From the NCBI GenBank assembly GCA_913060515.1, contig CAJXRZ010000056.1:1-39537 (forward strand): 39,537 bases of DNA, written 5' to 3'. Positions 15,183 to 23,145 of this stretch are shown in pieces. This stretch comes from an uncultured Pseudomonadota bacterium. Its GTDB lineage: Bacteria; Myxococcota_A; UBA796; CAJQPC01. The notes below the pieces were generated by a model. That model did not search any database and was not told the origin of the DNA. It saw only the letters and a program-made list of their open reading frames with translations. Both the position numbers and the translations under genes were made by a program. Each line of letters begins with the position of its first letter. The first letter of the stretch is position 1.

Positions 15183-15779
15183 ATGCCAACCCGCGCCAAG
15201 ATCTTGGAAGGCGCCGCCAAGGTCATCGCGCGCAGCGGCATTCGCAGCGCGACGGTCCAGGACATGGTCAAGGGTGCCGGGGTCTCCCGCCGCACCTTCT
15301 ACCAGTACTTCCGGGACAAGGACGACGTGGTGCTGAGCCTGTACCAGCTCAATACGGCGAACCTGGCCATGGAGATCGAGGCTGCGGTTCGCGCTGCGGA
15401 CAGCAACGCGGAGCGGCTGCGTGCCCCTGTGGACGCCTACTTGGACTTCCAGCAGCGCGGTGGGCGCCTGCTCGGTGTGCTTCAGTCCGAAGCCATGGAC
15501 CCCGAGTCCCGCCTCTGGCCACACCGCAAGCAGGTGATGGAGTCGCTGGTGCTGCTCACGCGCAGAGCCGTGGCCTCGGCCAGCGGGCCGCTGCTCGACC
15601 CCCTGGTCTATTGGACCCTGTTCTTGGGCCTGGAGGACGCCGTGCTCCACTTGCGTCGTGGTGGTCCCTTGGCTCCCGACGACCGGGCTCGAATGGCCCG
15701 GGTCTTCCACCCGATGTTCGCCTCGGTGATGGCCAGCGCGGTGGCGAATCCCGAGCGCTTCGCGGTGGACCCCGAGTGA
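15183..15779 (+). CDS. TetR/AcrR-family transcriptional regulator
   Basis: The 198-residue protein begins with a standard TetR DNA-binding domain: RAKILEGAAKVIARSGIRSA, then TVQDMVKGAGVSRRTFYQYF, and the D-K-D-D-V-V-L that closes helix 4. The remaining alpha-helical domain is a ligand/dimer domain of normal length, with no recognised subfamily. It is the first gene of a three-gene unit (GTGA overlap with the next gene, which has an ATGA overlap with the third) and is divergent from the amidase gene. The shared ACACAnTGTG repeats in the intergenic region suggest it represses both directions. The inducer is unknown. Confidence 0.92.
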   Translation: MPTRAKILEGAAKVIARSGIRSATVQDMVKGAGVSRRTFYQYFRDKDDVVLSLYQLNTANLAMEIEAAVRAADSNAERLRAPVDAYLDFQQRGGRLLGVLQSEAMDPESRLWPHRKQVMESLVLLTRRAVASASGPLLDPLVYWTLFLGLEDAVLHLRRGGPLAPDDRARMARVFHPMFASVMASAVANPERFAVDPE

Positions 15780-16411
15780 GGCCTTCGGGACTGTTGGCCG
15801 ATCTGCTCCTGGCCTCCTCCGAGCAGGCCAGCGCTGCGGTGGCCGCCTCCCTGACCGCTGTGGAGGGACAGGCGGTGCTCGCGCAGCTCTCCGTGCAAGA
15901 CGGCGTACTGGCCCTCCAAGGCAAGGCCCTCAAGTCCTCCTGGCGTCTGAGTGGTGTGCTCGCGCTGATGGGCGACTGGCCGCCCCTGGAGCAGCTTCAG
16001 AGCGTGGCCATGCGGGCGGAGCTGGACTGGGCGCCAAACTTCGCCGTCTTGCACGCCATGACCTCGCTGGTGGAGCTGCGGCTCAGCTTGTCCCGGCACC
16101 CCATCCCTTCCTTGCCCCAAAGTCTGCGTTCCCTGCGCCTGGATCTGCCTGGTGACCTGACCCTGGAGCACCCCAACTTGGTGACGCTGCACCTCTACGG
16201 AGCGGCCCATGCGAGCCTTGGAGACTTGGGCTTGCCGCTGCTCACCGAGCTGCGCGTAGAGCAATGCCGCGCGCTGCAGAGCGTGGAAGCTCTGCCTGAG
16301 CGTCTGGAGCGCCTGAGCTTGGTAGACCTGCCTGAGCTGCGCTCTCTGCCCGCACTCCCCGCCAACCTGAGGGTTCAGACCGTGCGTTGCCCCATGCTCC
16401 ACCTCTCATGA
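15776..16411 (+). CDS. Leucine-rich-repeat-like protein
   Basis: The 211-residue protein has no recognised catalytic domain. From about residue 75 it has irregular leucine-rich repeats: LEQLQSVAMRAELDW, MTSLVELRLSL, LPQSLRSLRLDL, HPNLVTLHLYG, LPLLTELRVEQC, LPERLERLSLVDLPELRSLPALPANLRV. The start is GTG at 15776 overlapping the tetR stop (GTGA); the longer open frame upstream is inside tetR. No signal peptide is clear, so it is probably cytoplasmic and binds a protein partner. The coupling to tetR and to the next gene suggests one functional unit, but nothing shows what it does. Confidence 0.7.
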   Translation: MRPSGLLADLLLASSEQASAAVAASLTAVEGQAVLAQLSVQDGVLALQGKALKSSWRLSGVLALMGDWPPLEQLQSVAMRAELDWAPNFAVLHAMTSLVELRLSLSRHPIPSLPQSLRSLRLDLPGDLTLEHPNLVTLHLYGAAHASLGDLGLPLLTELRVEQCRALQSVEALPERLERLSLVDLPELRSLPALPANLRVQTVRCPMLHLS

Positions 16412-17169
16412 TTCACCACCTGCTCGCGCCGGACCTGGACAGCCTCCGCGCCTTTGCTCTGGGGACGAAGCAGGAGCTCTCCACTGCGCCAGGGGAGGGC
16501 GCGTTCCTGGCCCATCCCCCCACCGCCCGCCTGCCCAGCATCGCCCCCGCCGACGAGGCCATTGCGCTGCTGCCTCCGGGGCCAATGAGCCTGCGCTGCG
16601 CTGAGCAGATCGAACACGCCGACCGGGTGCTCTGCCTCTCTGGCGCCCAGGCCGAGTTGGCCCGACAGCTCACCTCGGCTCCAGTGATGGACCTGGATGC
16701 CTGGGCACAGGCCACTCCCCGTGGGCAACACCGGCGCTCCATGGCCACATGGGAGAGGGTTCTGCGCGGGGAGTCCGTCTCCGGCGCCCGGCGATTCGCC
16801 TCTCAGGGCCCAGTAGACTTAGAGAAGCTGCCTGAGTTGGGCTTTGAGGGACTGCGCTTGGTTGGCCTGTGCTGGAGCCTTCGAGAGCCCAGCGCCGTGC
16901 TGCGCATCTCGATCTGCGGCACCGCGGGCCAACCGGAGATCCGGGCAGGCCGAGCGGGAACCTGGTGGGTGGACACCAAACACAGCCACTGGCCCAAGGA
17001 TGCGGCCCATTTGGCCCGCATTCAGGGCCAGTGGAGTCCTGACTTTGGGGACCGGCGCAGCGAATGGGTGGCCATCGGCGGCAGCTTTGAGCCGGCCGCG
17101 GTCTCCGTCCCTGCCGAGCGCCTGACAGACTGGGCTGGGGCAGCGATGCTGCCCGCGCCGCCCTTCTAG
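16408..17169 (+). CDS. Hypothetical protein, third gene of the tetR operon
   Basis: I do not recognise the 253-residue product. It starts at ATG 16408 in an ATGA overlap with the LRR-like gene stop. It is Ala/Leu-rich with several Trp residues in the C-terminal half (T-W-W-V-D-T-K-H-S-H-W-P-K-D) and no signal peptide or transmembrane segment. The middle (RVLCLSGAQAELARQL) suggests an alpha/beta fold. It ends 9 bases before the stop of the convergent methionine aminopeptidase gene. Only its tight coupling to tetR and the LRR-like gene gives context. Confidence 0.65.
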   Translation: MIHHLLAPDLDSLRAFALGTKQELSTAPGEGAFLAHPPTARLPSIAPADEAIALLPPGPMSLRCAEQIEHADRVLCLSGAQAELARQLTSAPVMDLDAWAQATPRGQHRRSMATWERVLRGESVSGARRFASQGPVDLEKLPELGFEGLRLVGLCWSLREPSAVLRISICGTAGQPEIRAGRAGTWWVDTKHSHWPKDAAHLARIQGQWSPDFGDRRSEWVAIGGSFEPAAVSVPAERLTDWAGAAMLPAPPF

Positions 17170-17178
17170 GAGCCCGTC

Positions 17179-18024
17179 TCAGGCGAAGGGGAAGCTGCCC
17201 AGAGGACCCAGCTTGGCCCAGGGCACGTCTTCACAGCCCTTGACCAGTCCGGGGCGGCGGGTGAGCACCTCGCAGCCGCGCTTGGTGACCACGATGGTGT
17301 GCTCGAACTGCGCCGTGAGGGAGCCATCGGCCGTGACCACGGTCCAGTGGTCGTCCAGGTGATCCACTTCGTGGGTGCCCAGGTTGATCATGGGCTCCAC
17401 GGTGAAGATCATGCCCTTGCGCAGCTTCACGCCGCGGGGCGTGCGGTGGTGGTGAATGGTGGGGGAGGTGTGGAAGACCTGGCCCACGCCATGACCGGTG
17501 TAGTCCCGGACCACGCTGCAGTTCTGCTGCTCGGCGAAGTCCTGAATGGCGGCACCAATGTCGCTGGTGTAGCCACCGGGCTTGATCTGAGCCAAGCCGA
17601 TCTCCAGGGCCTGACGGGCCACCTCGACCACGTGCTTGACCGCTGCGCTGGGCTCGCCCACGTAGAAGGTCACGCTGGTGTCCCCGTGCCAACCGTTCTT
17701 CTTGGGCAGGATGGGGGTCACGTCCACGTTGACGATGTCGCCGTCGACCAGGACGCGCTCGGTGGGGATGCCGTGGCAGACCACCTCGTTGACGGAGGTG
17801 CAGCAGTGACCGGGGAAGGCAGGCCGCCGGCCGCCGCCGCCGTAGCCGTAGGGGGCTGAGATGCCGTGGCGTTCCGTGGTCATCTTGTCGACGAGGGCGT
17901 CGATCTCCAGCGTGGACACGCCGGGCTTGATGATCTCGCCCACTGCGCAGATCAGCTCACCGGCCAGGCGGCCTGCCCGGCGCATGGCTTCGATCTCGGT
18001 GCCGGTATGGATGCGGACGCTCAT
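17179..18024 (-). CDS. map: Methionine aminopeptidase, type I
   Basis: The 281-residue protein has all the metal and active-site residues of MAP type I: His84 (VVCHGIP), Asp101 and Asp115 (VNVDVT and HGDTS), His178 (TGHGVG), Glu210 (FTVEP) and Glu241 (AQFEHT). The two metal Asp residues are 14 apart, three more than in E. coli MAP, because of the P-I-L-P-K-K-N-G insert. It removes the N-terminal Met from new proteins in the cytoplasm. It is 30 bases downstream of the Sel1-repeat gene on the same strand. The short C-terminal extension (VKGCEDVPWAKLGPLGSFPFA) is beyond the core fold. Confidence 0.95.
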   Translation of the reverse strand: MSVRIHTGTEIEAMRRAGRLAGELICAVGEIIKPGVSTLEIDALVDKMTTERHGISAPYGYGGGGRRPAFPGHCCTSVNEVVCHGIPTERVLVDGDIVNVDVTPILPKKNGWHGDTSVTFYVGEPSAAVKHVVEVARQALEIGLAQIKPGGYTSDIGAAIQDFAEQQNCSVVRDYTGHGVGQVFHTSPTIHHHRTPRGVKLRKGMIFTVEPMINLGTHEVDHLDDHWTVVTADGSLTAQFEHTIVVTKRGCEVLTRRPGLVKGCEDVPWAKLGPLGSFPFA

Positions 18025-18054
18025 GTTTGGACTCCTGACTCACAGGAGGCGCTT

Positions 18055-19347
18055 CTAGCCCCTTGAAGGGTCCACTGCCACGTCGGGGCGCATCCTCTTG
18101 GGCAAGGCTTGGCAGCTCTCTTCCAGACCCGCCTGGCAGGCTTGCTGGTAGTAGCGACGTGAGGTGCCCTTGTCGGCGTCGACCCCAGCCCCAAAGGCGT
18201 GGATCTTCCCAAGATCTTGGCAGCTGTGGGGGTCGCCTGCCGTGCAGCTGCGCTCCAATACGTCCAGCCCCCATGCGATGTCTTGTGGCACGCCAGCGCC
18301 CAGGACATTGGCCAAGCCAAGGCTGCCGCAGGCCTGGTCGTCCGCTTGCAGACAGCTTCGGGTCAAGGTTGCGGCGACCTCTTCAAAGGCGCCCTCGCTC
18401 AAGGCGAAGGGGGGCCCGTAGGCGACCACACGCCTGCACTGGGCCAAATCTCCTAGGGTGCAGCCCTCCTGAATCAGGCCCCATGCAGCCGTGGGGTCCG
18501 CCGGGACCGAGGTGCCGGCCAAGAGCATCGCGCCGGCCTCCTCGCAGCCCTGGGAGTCGCCCCATTGGCAGCTTCGCTCAAAGATGCGCAGGGCCTGCTT
18601 TGGGTCCGCGGCGACGCCGTCTCCCTTGGAGTAGCGTTGGCCCAAGGCCAAGCAGCTCCCCAGGTAGCCGTCCTCACAGGCCATCTGGTGCAGGGCCAAG
18701 CCCTTCTCCGTTCGGCTGGACTGAATGTCCGCTTCGGCCAACATCGCGCAGCCCCAGAGGCTGTCCAGGGAGCAGGCGCGATCTGCGAGCTCGACGGAGG
18801 CGCTGGGGTCCTCTTGGGCCAGTGCTGCGCAGGCCGTGCCGGATCCGTCTGTACAGGCAGAGGAGAGAAGCTCCATCGAGGTCAGGCGATCCATGGGGAT
18901 CGCGCCTCGCAGGCCGGCCATCGCCAGCTCCGCGCAGCCTTCGGGCAGGCCCAGATCACAGGAGGCTTGGAGCAGCTCTTGTCCCAAGGCCGCGTTGGGG
19001 GTCTCGTATGCTGGATCCAAGAGCACCCAGGCAGCGGGTAGGCAGGCGACGGGGTCGCCGTCCCGGCAGGCCGGCTCAAAGTGGGCCACCACGGCGGAGG
19101 GCTCTGGGCCTTCAGGTCGGCGCCAGCTCCAGCTCCCACAGGCGGCGCTTGAGCCGTCCAGGCAGGCTTGCTCCAGCAGCTCCTTTCCCCGGGTGTAGTC
19201 CTGGGCCATGCCGGAGTGACCAAAGGAGATGGTCAAGCCCTCGAGCAGCAAGTCGGATTCGATGACCTCGGCTGCGAGAGCGCTCGCGCTCAGCATGGCC
19301 ATGGCGATGGCTGCGGTGAGTAGGCCTGGGGTTCTGCGTGCGCCCAT
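18055..19347 (-). CDS. Sel1-repeat periplasmic protein
   Basis: The 430-residue protein has a Sec signal (MGARRTPGLLTAAIAMAMLSASALAA) and then about nine Sel1-like repeats of 36-40 residues, each with the pattern LL-x-x-A/S-C-x-x-G-x-x-x-A/S-C-x-x-L-A. Paired Cys in each repeat could form disulfides, as in HcpA-type Sel1 proteins. The start is ATG 19347, with GGAG five bases upstream. Sel1 repeats act as protein-interaction scaffolds; no enzyme domain is present. It is upstream of map by 30 bases and may share its transcript. A TGTACT at 19370-19365 on the minus strand may be part of its promoter. Confidence 0.88.
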   Translation of the reverse strand: MGARRTPGLLTAAIAMAMLSASALAAEVIESDLLLEGLTISFGHSGMAQDYTRGKELLEQACLDGSSAACGSWSWRRPEGPEPSAVVAHFEPACRDGDPVACLPAAWVLLDPAYETPNAALGQELLQASCDLGLPEGCAELAMAGLRGAIPMDRLTSMELLSSACTDGSGTACAALAQEDPSASVELADRACSLDSLWGCAMLAEADIQSSRTEKGLALHQMACEDGYLGSCLALGQRYSKGDGVAADPKQALRIFERSCQWGDSQGCEEAGAMLLAGTSVPADPTAAWGLIQEGCTLGDLAQCRRVVAYGPPFALSEGAFEEVAATLTRSCLQADDQACGSLGLANVLGAGVPQDIAWGLDVLERSCTAGDPHSCQDLGKIHAFGAGVDADKGTSRRYYQQACQAGLEESCQALPKRMRPDVAVDPSRG

Positions 19348-19397
19348 GTTCTCTCCTTGCCTTGAGTACAGACTACCCAACGGCACAGGGGGTTCCG

Positions 19398-19421
19398 CCT
19401 TCCAACACACTTCGTGGAAGG
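19398..19421. repeat. Inverted repeat in the divergent sel1-like / 19563 intergenic region
   Basis: CCTTCC (19398-19403) and GGAAGG (19416-19421) form perfect arms with a 12-base spacer. The intergenic stretch 19348-19562 otherwise holds only weak promoter-like sequence (TTTTGACCC near 19511, GGTTAAACT near 19536). Confidence 0.4.
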
Positions 19422-19562
19422 AAGCTGCCGGTTATGGGGTTCGGCCTGCCAGACGGCCCACACGTTGCGATGGTCCACGGCCTAGGTGTAAGCCCTGGGC
19501 GAGCGCACCGTTTTGACCCTGCCCGCCCACTGTGGCGGTTAAACTTCCGTCCGAGGAATCCC

Positions 19563-19922
19563 ATGTTTCTGCTTCTCCCCATGCTCATGGCCGCCGATGG
19601 CGATGAGTCCTACGACGTCGCCACTCAGATCACCGAGTGGAAGGCCTACGCCCCCGGATTGGCCGCTCCAAGTGTCGAGTCCGAGGTCAACGCCAAGGCC
19701 ACGATGTGCGCAGAGAAGTTCGGCGTCACCGAGTTCGATGCCCTGTACTTCAACCTGCGCTTTGGGCCTCTGGAGAACACGGTGACCTTGGTCGAGCCCA
19801 AGAAGCAGGAGAGCCGCGCCGTGGTTCGGTGCATCCGTGAGGAGCTGGTGGTGCCCCTGCAGGGTCAGCCCCAGGACACCCGTGGATCGGTTGACTTGAT
19901 CATCAAGATCGGGGAAGAGTAG
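19563..19922 (+). CDS. Small secreted protein with an AgmX/PglI-like C-terminal module
   Basis: The 119-residue protein starts at ATG 19563 (GAGGAA upstream) with a short hydrophobic signal (MFLLLPMLMAA). The mature part has a Cys in K-A-T-M-C, a beta-rich stretch ending T-L-V-E-P-K-K-Q-E, and a second Cys in V-V-R-C-I-R-E-E-L, then a conserved-looking end V-D-L-I-I-K-I. This Cys-strand-Cys-I-x-x-x-L pattern resembles the TonB-like C-terminal module of AgmX/PglI-type proteins in myxobacteria, which I recall but cannot test here. It is seven bases upstream of the histidine kinase start and may be co-transcribed. Confidence 0.6.
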   Translation: MFLLLPMLMAADGDESYDVATQITEWKAYAPGLAAPSVESEVNAKATMCAEKFGVTEFDALYFNLRFGPLENTVTLVEPKKQESRAVVRCIREELVVPLQGQPQDTRGSVDLIIKIGEE

Positions 19923-19929
19923 CTCCAGT

Positions 19930-20676
19930 TTGGTGGGTCCTTTGGGAGAACAGAGAGGCGATTCGTCCGCTGAGATTGAGCGCCTCCAGGCCCGTCTGGA
20001 TGAGCAGGAGCAGCTCCTCACCCACTTCCTGAGTCGGGCGAGCCACGACTTGAGGGGCCCAGCGCGTCGCATACAGATGCTGGTCGCCATGATTCAGGAA
20101 CCCGGCCTGGCGCAGGCGGATCGAAGGAAGATCTTGGGGTTTTTGGCCGACACAGCCGTGAACCTCAAGGAGATGGTGGAGGGCTTCTCCGCGCTACACG
20201 GCGCTCGCTCCCGGCCGCTGCGGGCCAGCCCAGATTGCGACACTCGCAGCTGTGCCCAGGCCGCCTTGGAAGGCCGTGTGCTCTTGGTTCAAGGCCTTGA
20301 AGATCTGCCCGTGGTTCTGGCGGACCCCAACGCGCTGGTGGACTGCTTCACTGCGCTCATCGACAACGCGCGCCTATGGTCTGGCCAGGGCGATGCGCTG
20401 GAACTTCGTTTCACGGCAGAGGCCTTGGACGGTGGCTGGGTGGTCGGCGTCTTGGACAATGGCACCGGCCTCACCGACCCGCAGCAGCTCTCCAGAGCCA
20501 TGCTTCCTTTTGAGCGCCTGACCTCAGAGGGGGCCGAACATGTGGGGCTTGGGCTCAGCTTGGTCGCCACCTTGGCCGATCGGATGGGAGGGCGCGCTTG
20601 GGCCGAGCAGGGGCCTGGCCTGCATGTACGCCTCTGGCTTCCCGGAGTGCCTCCTTGCGCGGCACATGAAGGCTAA
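19930..20676 (+). CDS. Sensorless histidine kinase
   Basis: The 248-residue protein has a short coiled-coil N-terminus (about 14-35), a dimerisation domain with the phosphoacceptor in R-A-S-H-D-L-R-G-P (His39), and a HATPase domain with N-box LIDNARLWS (Asn146), G1 DNGTGL (176-181) and G2 GLGLSLV (206-212). It has no membrane segment, PAS or GAF domain, so it is a cytoplasmic kinase needing a partner for input. The start is TTG at 19930 or GTG at 19933; no ATG fits. It is 32 bases upstream of the REC-GGDEF-EAL gene, the evident phosphotransfer partner. Confidence 0.88.
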   Translation: MVGPLGEQRGDSSAEIERLQARLDEQEQLLTHFLSRASHDLRGPARRIQMLVAMIQEPGLAQADRRKILGFLADTAVNLKEMVEGFSALHGARSRPLRASPDCDTRSCAQAALEGRVLLVQGLEDLPVVLADPNALVDCFTALIDNARLWSGQGDALELRFTAEALDGGWVVGVLDNGTGLTDPQQLSRAMLPFERLTSEGAEHVGLGLSLVATLADRMGGRAWAEQGPGLHVRLWLPGVPPCAAHEG

Positions 20677-20708
20677 GGTTTTGGCTTGGAGCGGCCGATC
20701 GGGCCTGT

Positions 20709-22439
20709 ATGCCAACACGCGTCAGAGAACCTAGCGGAAGCCAAACACGGACAGCCTCCGGGCTCGAGGATGACGCTCCGATCTGCGTGATGTTGATTGA
20801 GGACGACCCGATCGATGCAGCGATCATCTCTCGCTGTCTGCGTCAGACGCAGAGGGACTTTGACGTTCACCTGGTGCGCAGCTTGGCGGAGGCCGTGCTC
20901 AGCCTCCATGAGCGGGAATTCCAGCTCATCATCACGGACTTGGGGCTGCCGGATTGCTCGGGGACCGAGACGGTGCGCCGCATCGGGCGGGAGGCTCGGG
21001 GGACACCCATCTTGGTCCTTAGCGATGGGGAAGAGCATCTGGTTGGACTGTCCTCTGTGCGCGGAGGAGCGCAGGACTTCCTGCCAAAGTCCCGCTTGGA
21101 CACCCCCAATCTGCAGCGCGCCATCGACTACGGCCTGGAGCGCAGACGCATCGAGCTGCGCCTGGAGCGCATGGCGATGAGCGATGGCCTGACTGGGGCC
21201 CAAAACCGCGCTTTCTTCGACCGCTTCATCGCGGACACCGAGCCGGCTGGACTCACCATTCTCTGGTTGGACTTGGACAAGTTCAAGTGGACCAACGACC
21301 GATATGGTCACGCAGTGGGGGACGCTCTGCTCAAGGGCGTTGTCGAACGGCTCCAAGCCCGCCTGCCTCTCAAAGACCTGGTCTGCCGCTTGGGAGGAGA
21401 CGAGTTCGGGGTGATCCTGCGGGATGTGGTCGATCAGGAAGCTGCCGTTGAGATGGCCGAGGAGCTCTCCACACTCTTGGAGCAGCCCTATGAGCTTGGG
21501 GAGGGGGTCACCCTGCGCCAGACCGTGAGCATCGGCGTGGCATGGTTTGGGCCCCAGGAGCAAGGCAGCAGCGAGGACTTGGTGCGGGCCGCAGACACGG
21601 CGATGTATGCCGCAAAGGCCGCAGGTCGGGCGAGCGTTGCGGTGCACACCGTGGCCATGGCTGAAGAGCGTCGAGTGCTCATGGAGCTGGACGCTCAGCT
21701 CATCGGGGCCTTGGAGCGCGGCGAGGTCTCGGTGACCTACCAGCCCATCGTTGAGCTTGAGAGCAACGAGGTGGTCGCATTGGAGGCTTTTGGCCGTTGG
21801 GTGAGTCCCCAGCTGGGCGATGTGCCCTGCGATGTCTTCATTCCCCGCGCTGTGGAGCTGGGCATCGTGGAGGAACTCGGTGCTTTTGTCCTGGAGCAAG
21901 CACTGGCCTTTGTAGCCGGTGTGCGGCGCTTCCGATCCGACATGGTCATCTCGGTCAATGTCTCAGGTCGTCAACTAGAAGCCGCGGACTTTCAGCAGAC
22001 CGTGGCCACCGCTCTGGTTGCACACGGACTGCCAGGCAAGGCTTTGTGTGTAGAGGTCACCGAGTCCGAGCTCTTCCACCAGCGCAAGGAGTGCGTCCGC
22101 TCACTCGGCGCGCTCAGTGAGCTGGGCATCGGCATCTCCCTGGACGACTTTGGAACCGGATCCAGTTCCCTGACCAACCTGCTTGAGATTCCGGTCAGTA
22201 CGCTGAAAATCGCCAAGAGCTTCGTCGCGCTCTCTCTCCACGACGGCCAGGCGCAGCGCCTGATTCGAGGGCTCATTGCCATGGGACAGAGCTTGGGCAT
22301 TCGTGTGACCGCCGAGGGCATTGAGACCCAAGAGCAGCGGGACTACATGTTGCTGGCGGGCTGCGCCACAGGCCAAGGCCATGGGCTGACGGGCCCTCTG
22401 GCCGAGGTCGAGCTCAGGAGCCTCCTGCAGGCTGCCTGA
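20709..22439 (+). CDS. REC-GGDEF-EAL response regulator, cyclic di-GMP turnover
   Basis: The 576-residue protein has a receiver domain (Asp32/Asp33, phosphoacceptor Asp77 in IITD, Ser105, Lys127), a GGDEF domain with an intact signature (G229-G-D-E-F) and an EAL domain. The RxxD inhibition site before GGDEF is absent (PLKD at 220-223), so product inhibition is unlikely. The EAL domain is degenerate: the signature is E-A-F (359-361), and the usual K-I-D is K-I-A (500-502), losing an Asp of the catalytic region, while N417, E452, DDFGTG (479-484) and E536 remain. Expected: an active diguanylate cyclase with a weak or inactive phosphodiesterase. It is paired with the upstream kinase. Confidence 0.9.
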   Translation: MPTRVREPSGSQTRTASGLEDDAPICVMLIEDDPIDAAIISRCLRQTQRDFDVHLVRSLAEAVLSLHEREFQLIITDLGLPDCSGTETVRRIGREARGTPILVLSDGEEHLVGLSSVRGGAQDFLPKSRLDTPNLQRAIDYGLERRRIELRLERMAMSDGLTGAQNRAFFDRFIADTEPAGLTILWLDLDKFKWTNDRYGHAVGDALLKGVVERLQARLPLKDLVCRLGGDEFGVILRDVVDQEAAVEMAEELSTLLEQPYELGEGVTLRQTVSIGVAWFGPQEQGSSEDLVRAADTAMYAAKAAGRASVAVHTVAMAEERRVLMELDAQLIGALERGEVSVTYQPIVELESNEVVALEAFGRWVSPQLGDVPCDVFIPRAVELGIVEELGAFVLEQALAFVAGVRRFRSDMVISVNVSGRQLEAADFQQTVATALVAHGLPGKALCVEVTESELFHQRKECVRSLGALSELGIGISLDDFGTGSSSLTNLLEIPVSTLKIAKSFVALSLHDGQAQRLIRGLIAMGQSLGIRVTAEGIETQEQRDYMLLAGCATGQGHGLTGPLAEVELRSLLQAA

Positions 22440-22461
22440 GCATCGGCCCGACATCTCGCGC

Positions 22462-22956
22462 TTAGAAGTGACCGGAGAGGGCTAGACCCTTGACCTCGCT
22501 GCTCACCAGGGGAGCCACGCTCAGACGCTCAGGCTTGCGTGCAGCCAAGGCCGCCACGAGGGGCACGCCGATCAACACGGCGGGGGAGGCGGCTCCCAAG
22601 GTCGCGGCGGTCAACACAAAGCCCGCGCCCAGTGCAATCCAGGTGCGCCTGCGCACGAGGCGGTGGTCCAGGCCACGCCGTCCGGCCATCCAGGGTCCAG
22701 CCAAGAGTGTCCCGGTGCCGAAACCCAGGGCGCCACCGATGGTCGCGCTTGCGAAGATGCAGCCCATGGCCCCGTCCGAGTGTCCGTTTGTGCTGCAGAC
22801 CAAGTTGGCGACACCGATACCGGCTGCGGCGCCCCCCACGACGCCGACGGCTCCGCCACCGAAGCTGCTGGCTCCAACAGCCAGGGCGTCCATCGGCTCC
22901 AGGGTTCTTTCAGCGGCGGATGCGGAGAGGGAGAGAAGAAGGGCGGCTGCGTACAT
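22462..22956 (-). CDS. Hypothetical secreted or membrane protein with Gly-rich hydrophobic segments
   Basis: The 164-residue protein starts at ATG 22956, with GGAG six bases upstream. It has a Sec-type signal (MYAAALLLSLSASAAE), then two Gly/Ala-rich hydrophobic stretches with small-residue packing (GGGAVGVVGGAAAGIGVANLVC, IGGALGFGTGTLLAGPW), a basic segment (RRGLDHRLVRRRTW) and two more hydrophobic stretches. It could be an inner-membrane or small outer-membrane-associated protein. No family is recognised. It is divergent from the large lipoprotein gene, with 189 bases between the starts and no clear promoter in them. Confidence 0.65.
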   Translation of the reverse strand: MYAAALLLSLSASAAERTLEPMDALAVGASSFGGGAVGVVGGAAAGIGVANLVCSTNGHSDGAMGCIFASATIGGALGFGTGTLLAGPWMAGRRGLDHRLVRRRTWIALGAGFVLTAATLGAASPAVLIGVPLVAALAARKPERLSVAPLVSSEVKGLALSGHF

Positions 22957-23145
22957 GGTGGGCTCCTGCTGCTGTGGCCATTGCCAGTGCCGTGCCAAGA
23001 GGAGAGCATTCCTTCATTGAGTTGAAAGAAGCAGGAGAAGTTGACGTGTGACTGCTTTGGATGTCGAGGGGCCAAACACAAGTTCCTGACATCTCTGTCG
23101 CACCGCGAATGCTCTCTGGCGAAGATCCGCGCGGTAGGCTGCGGC

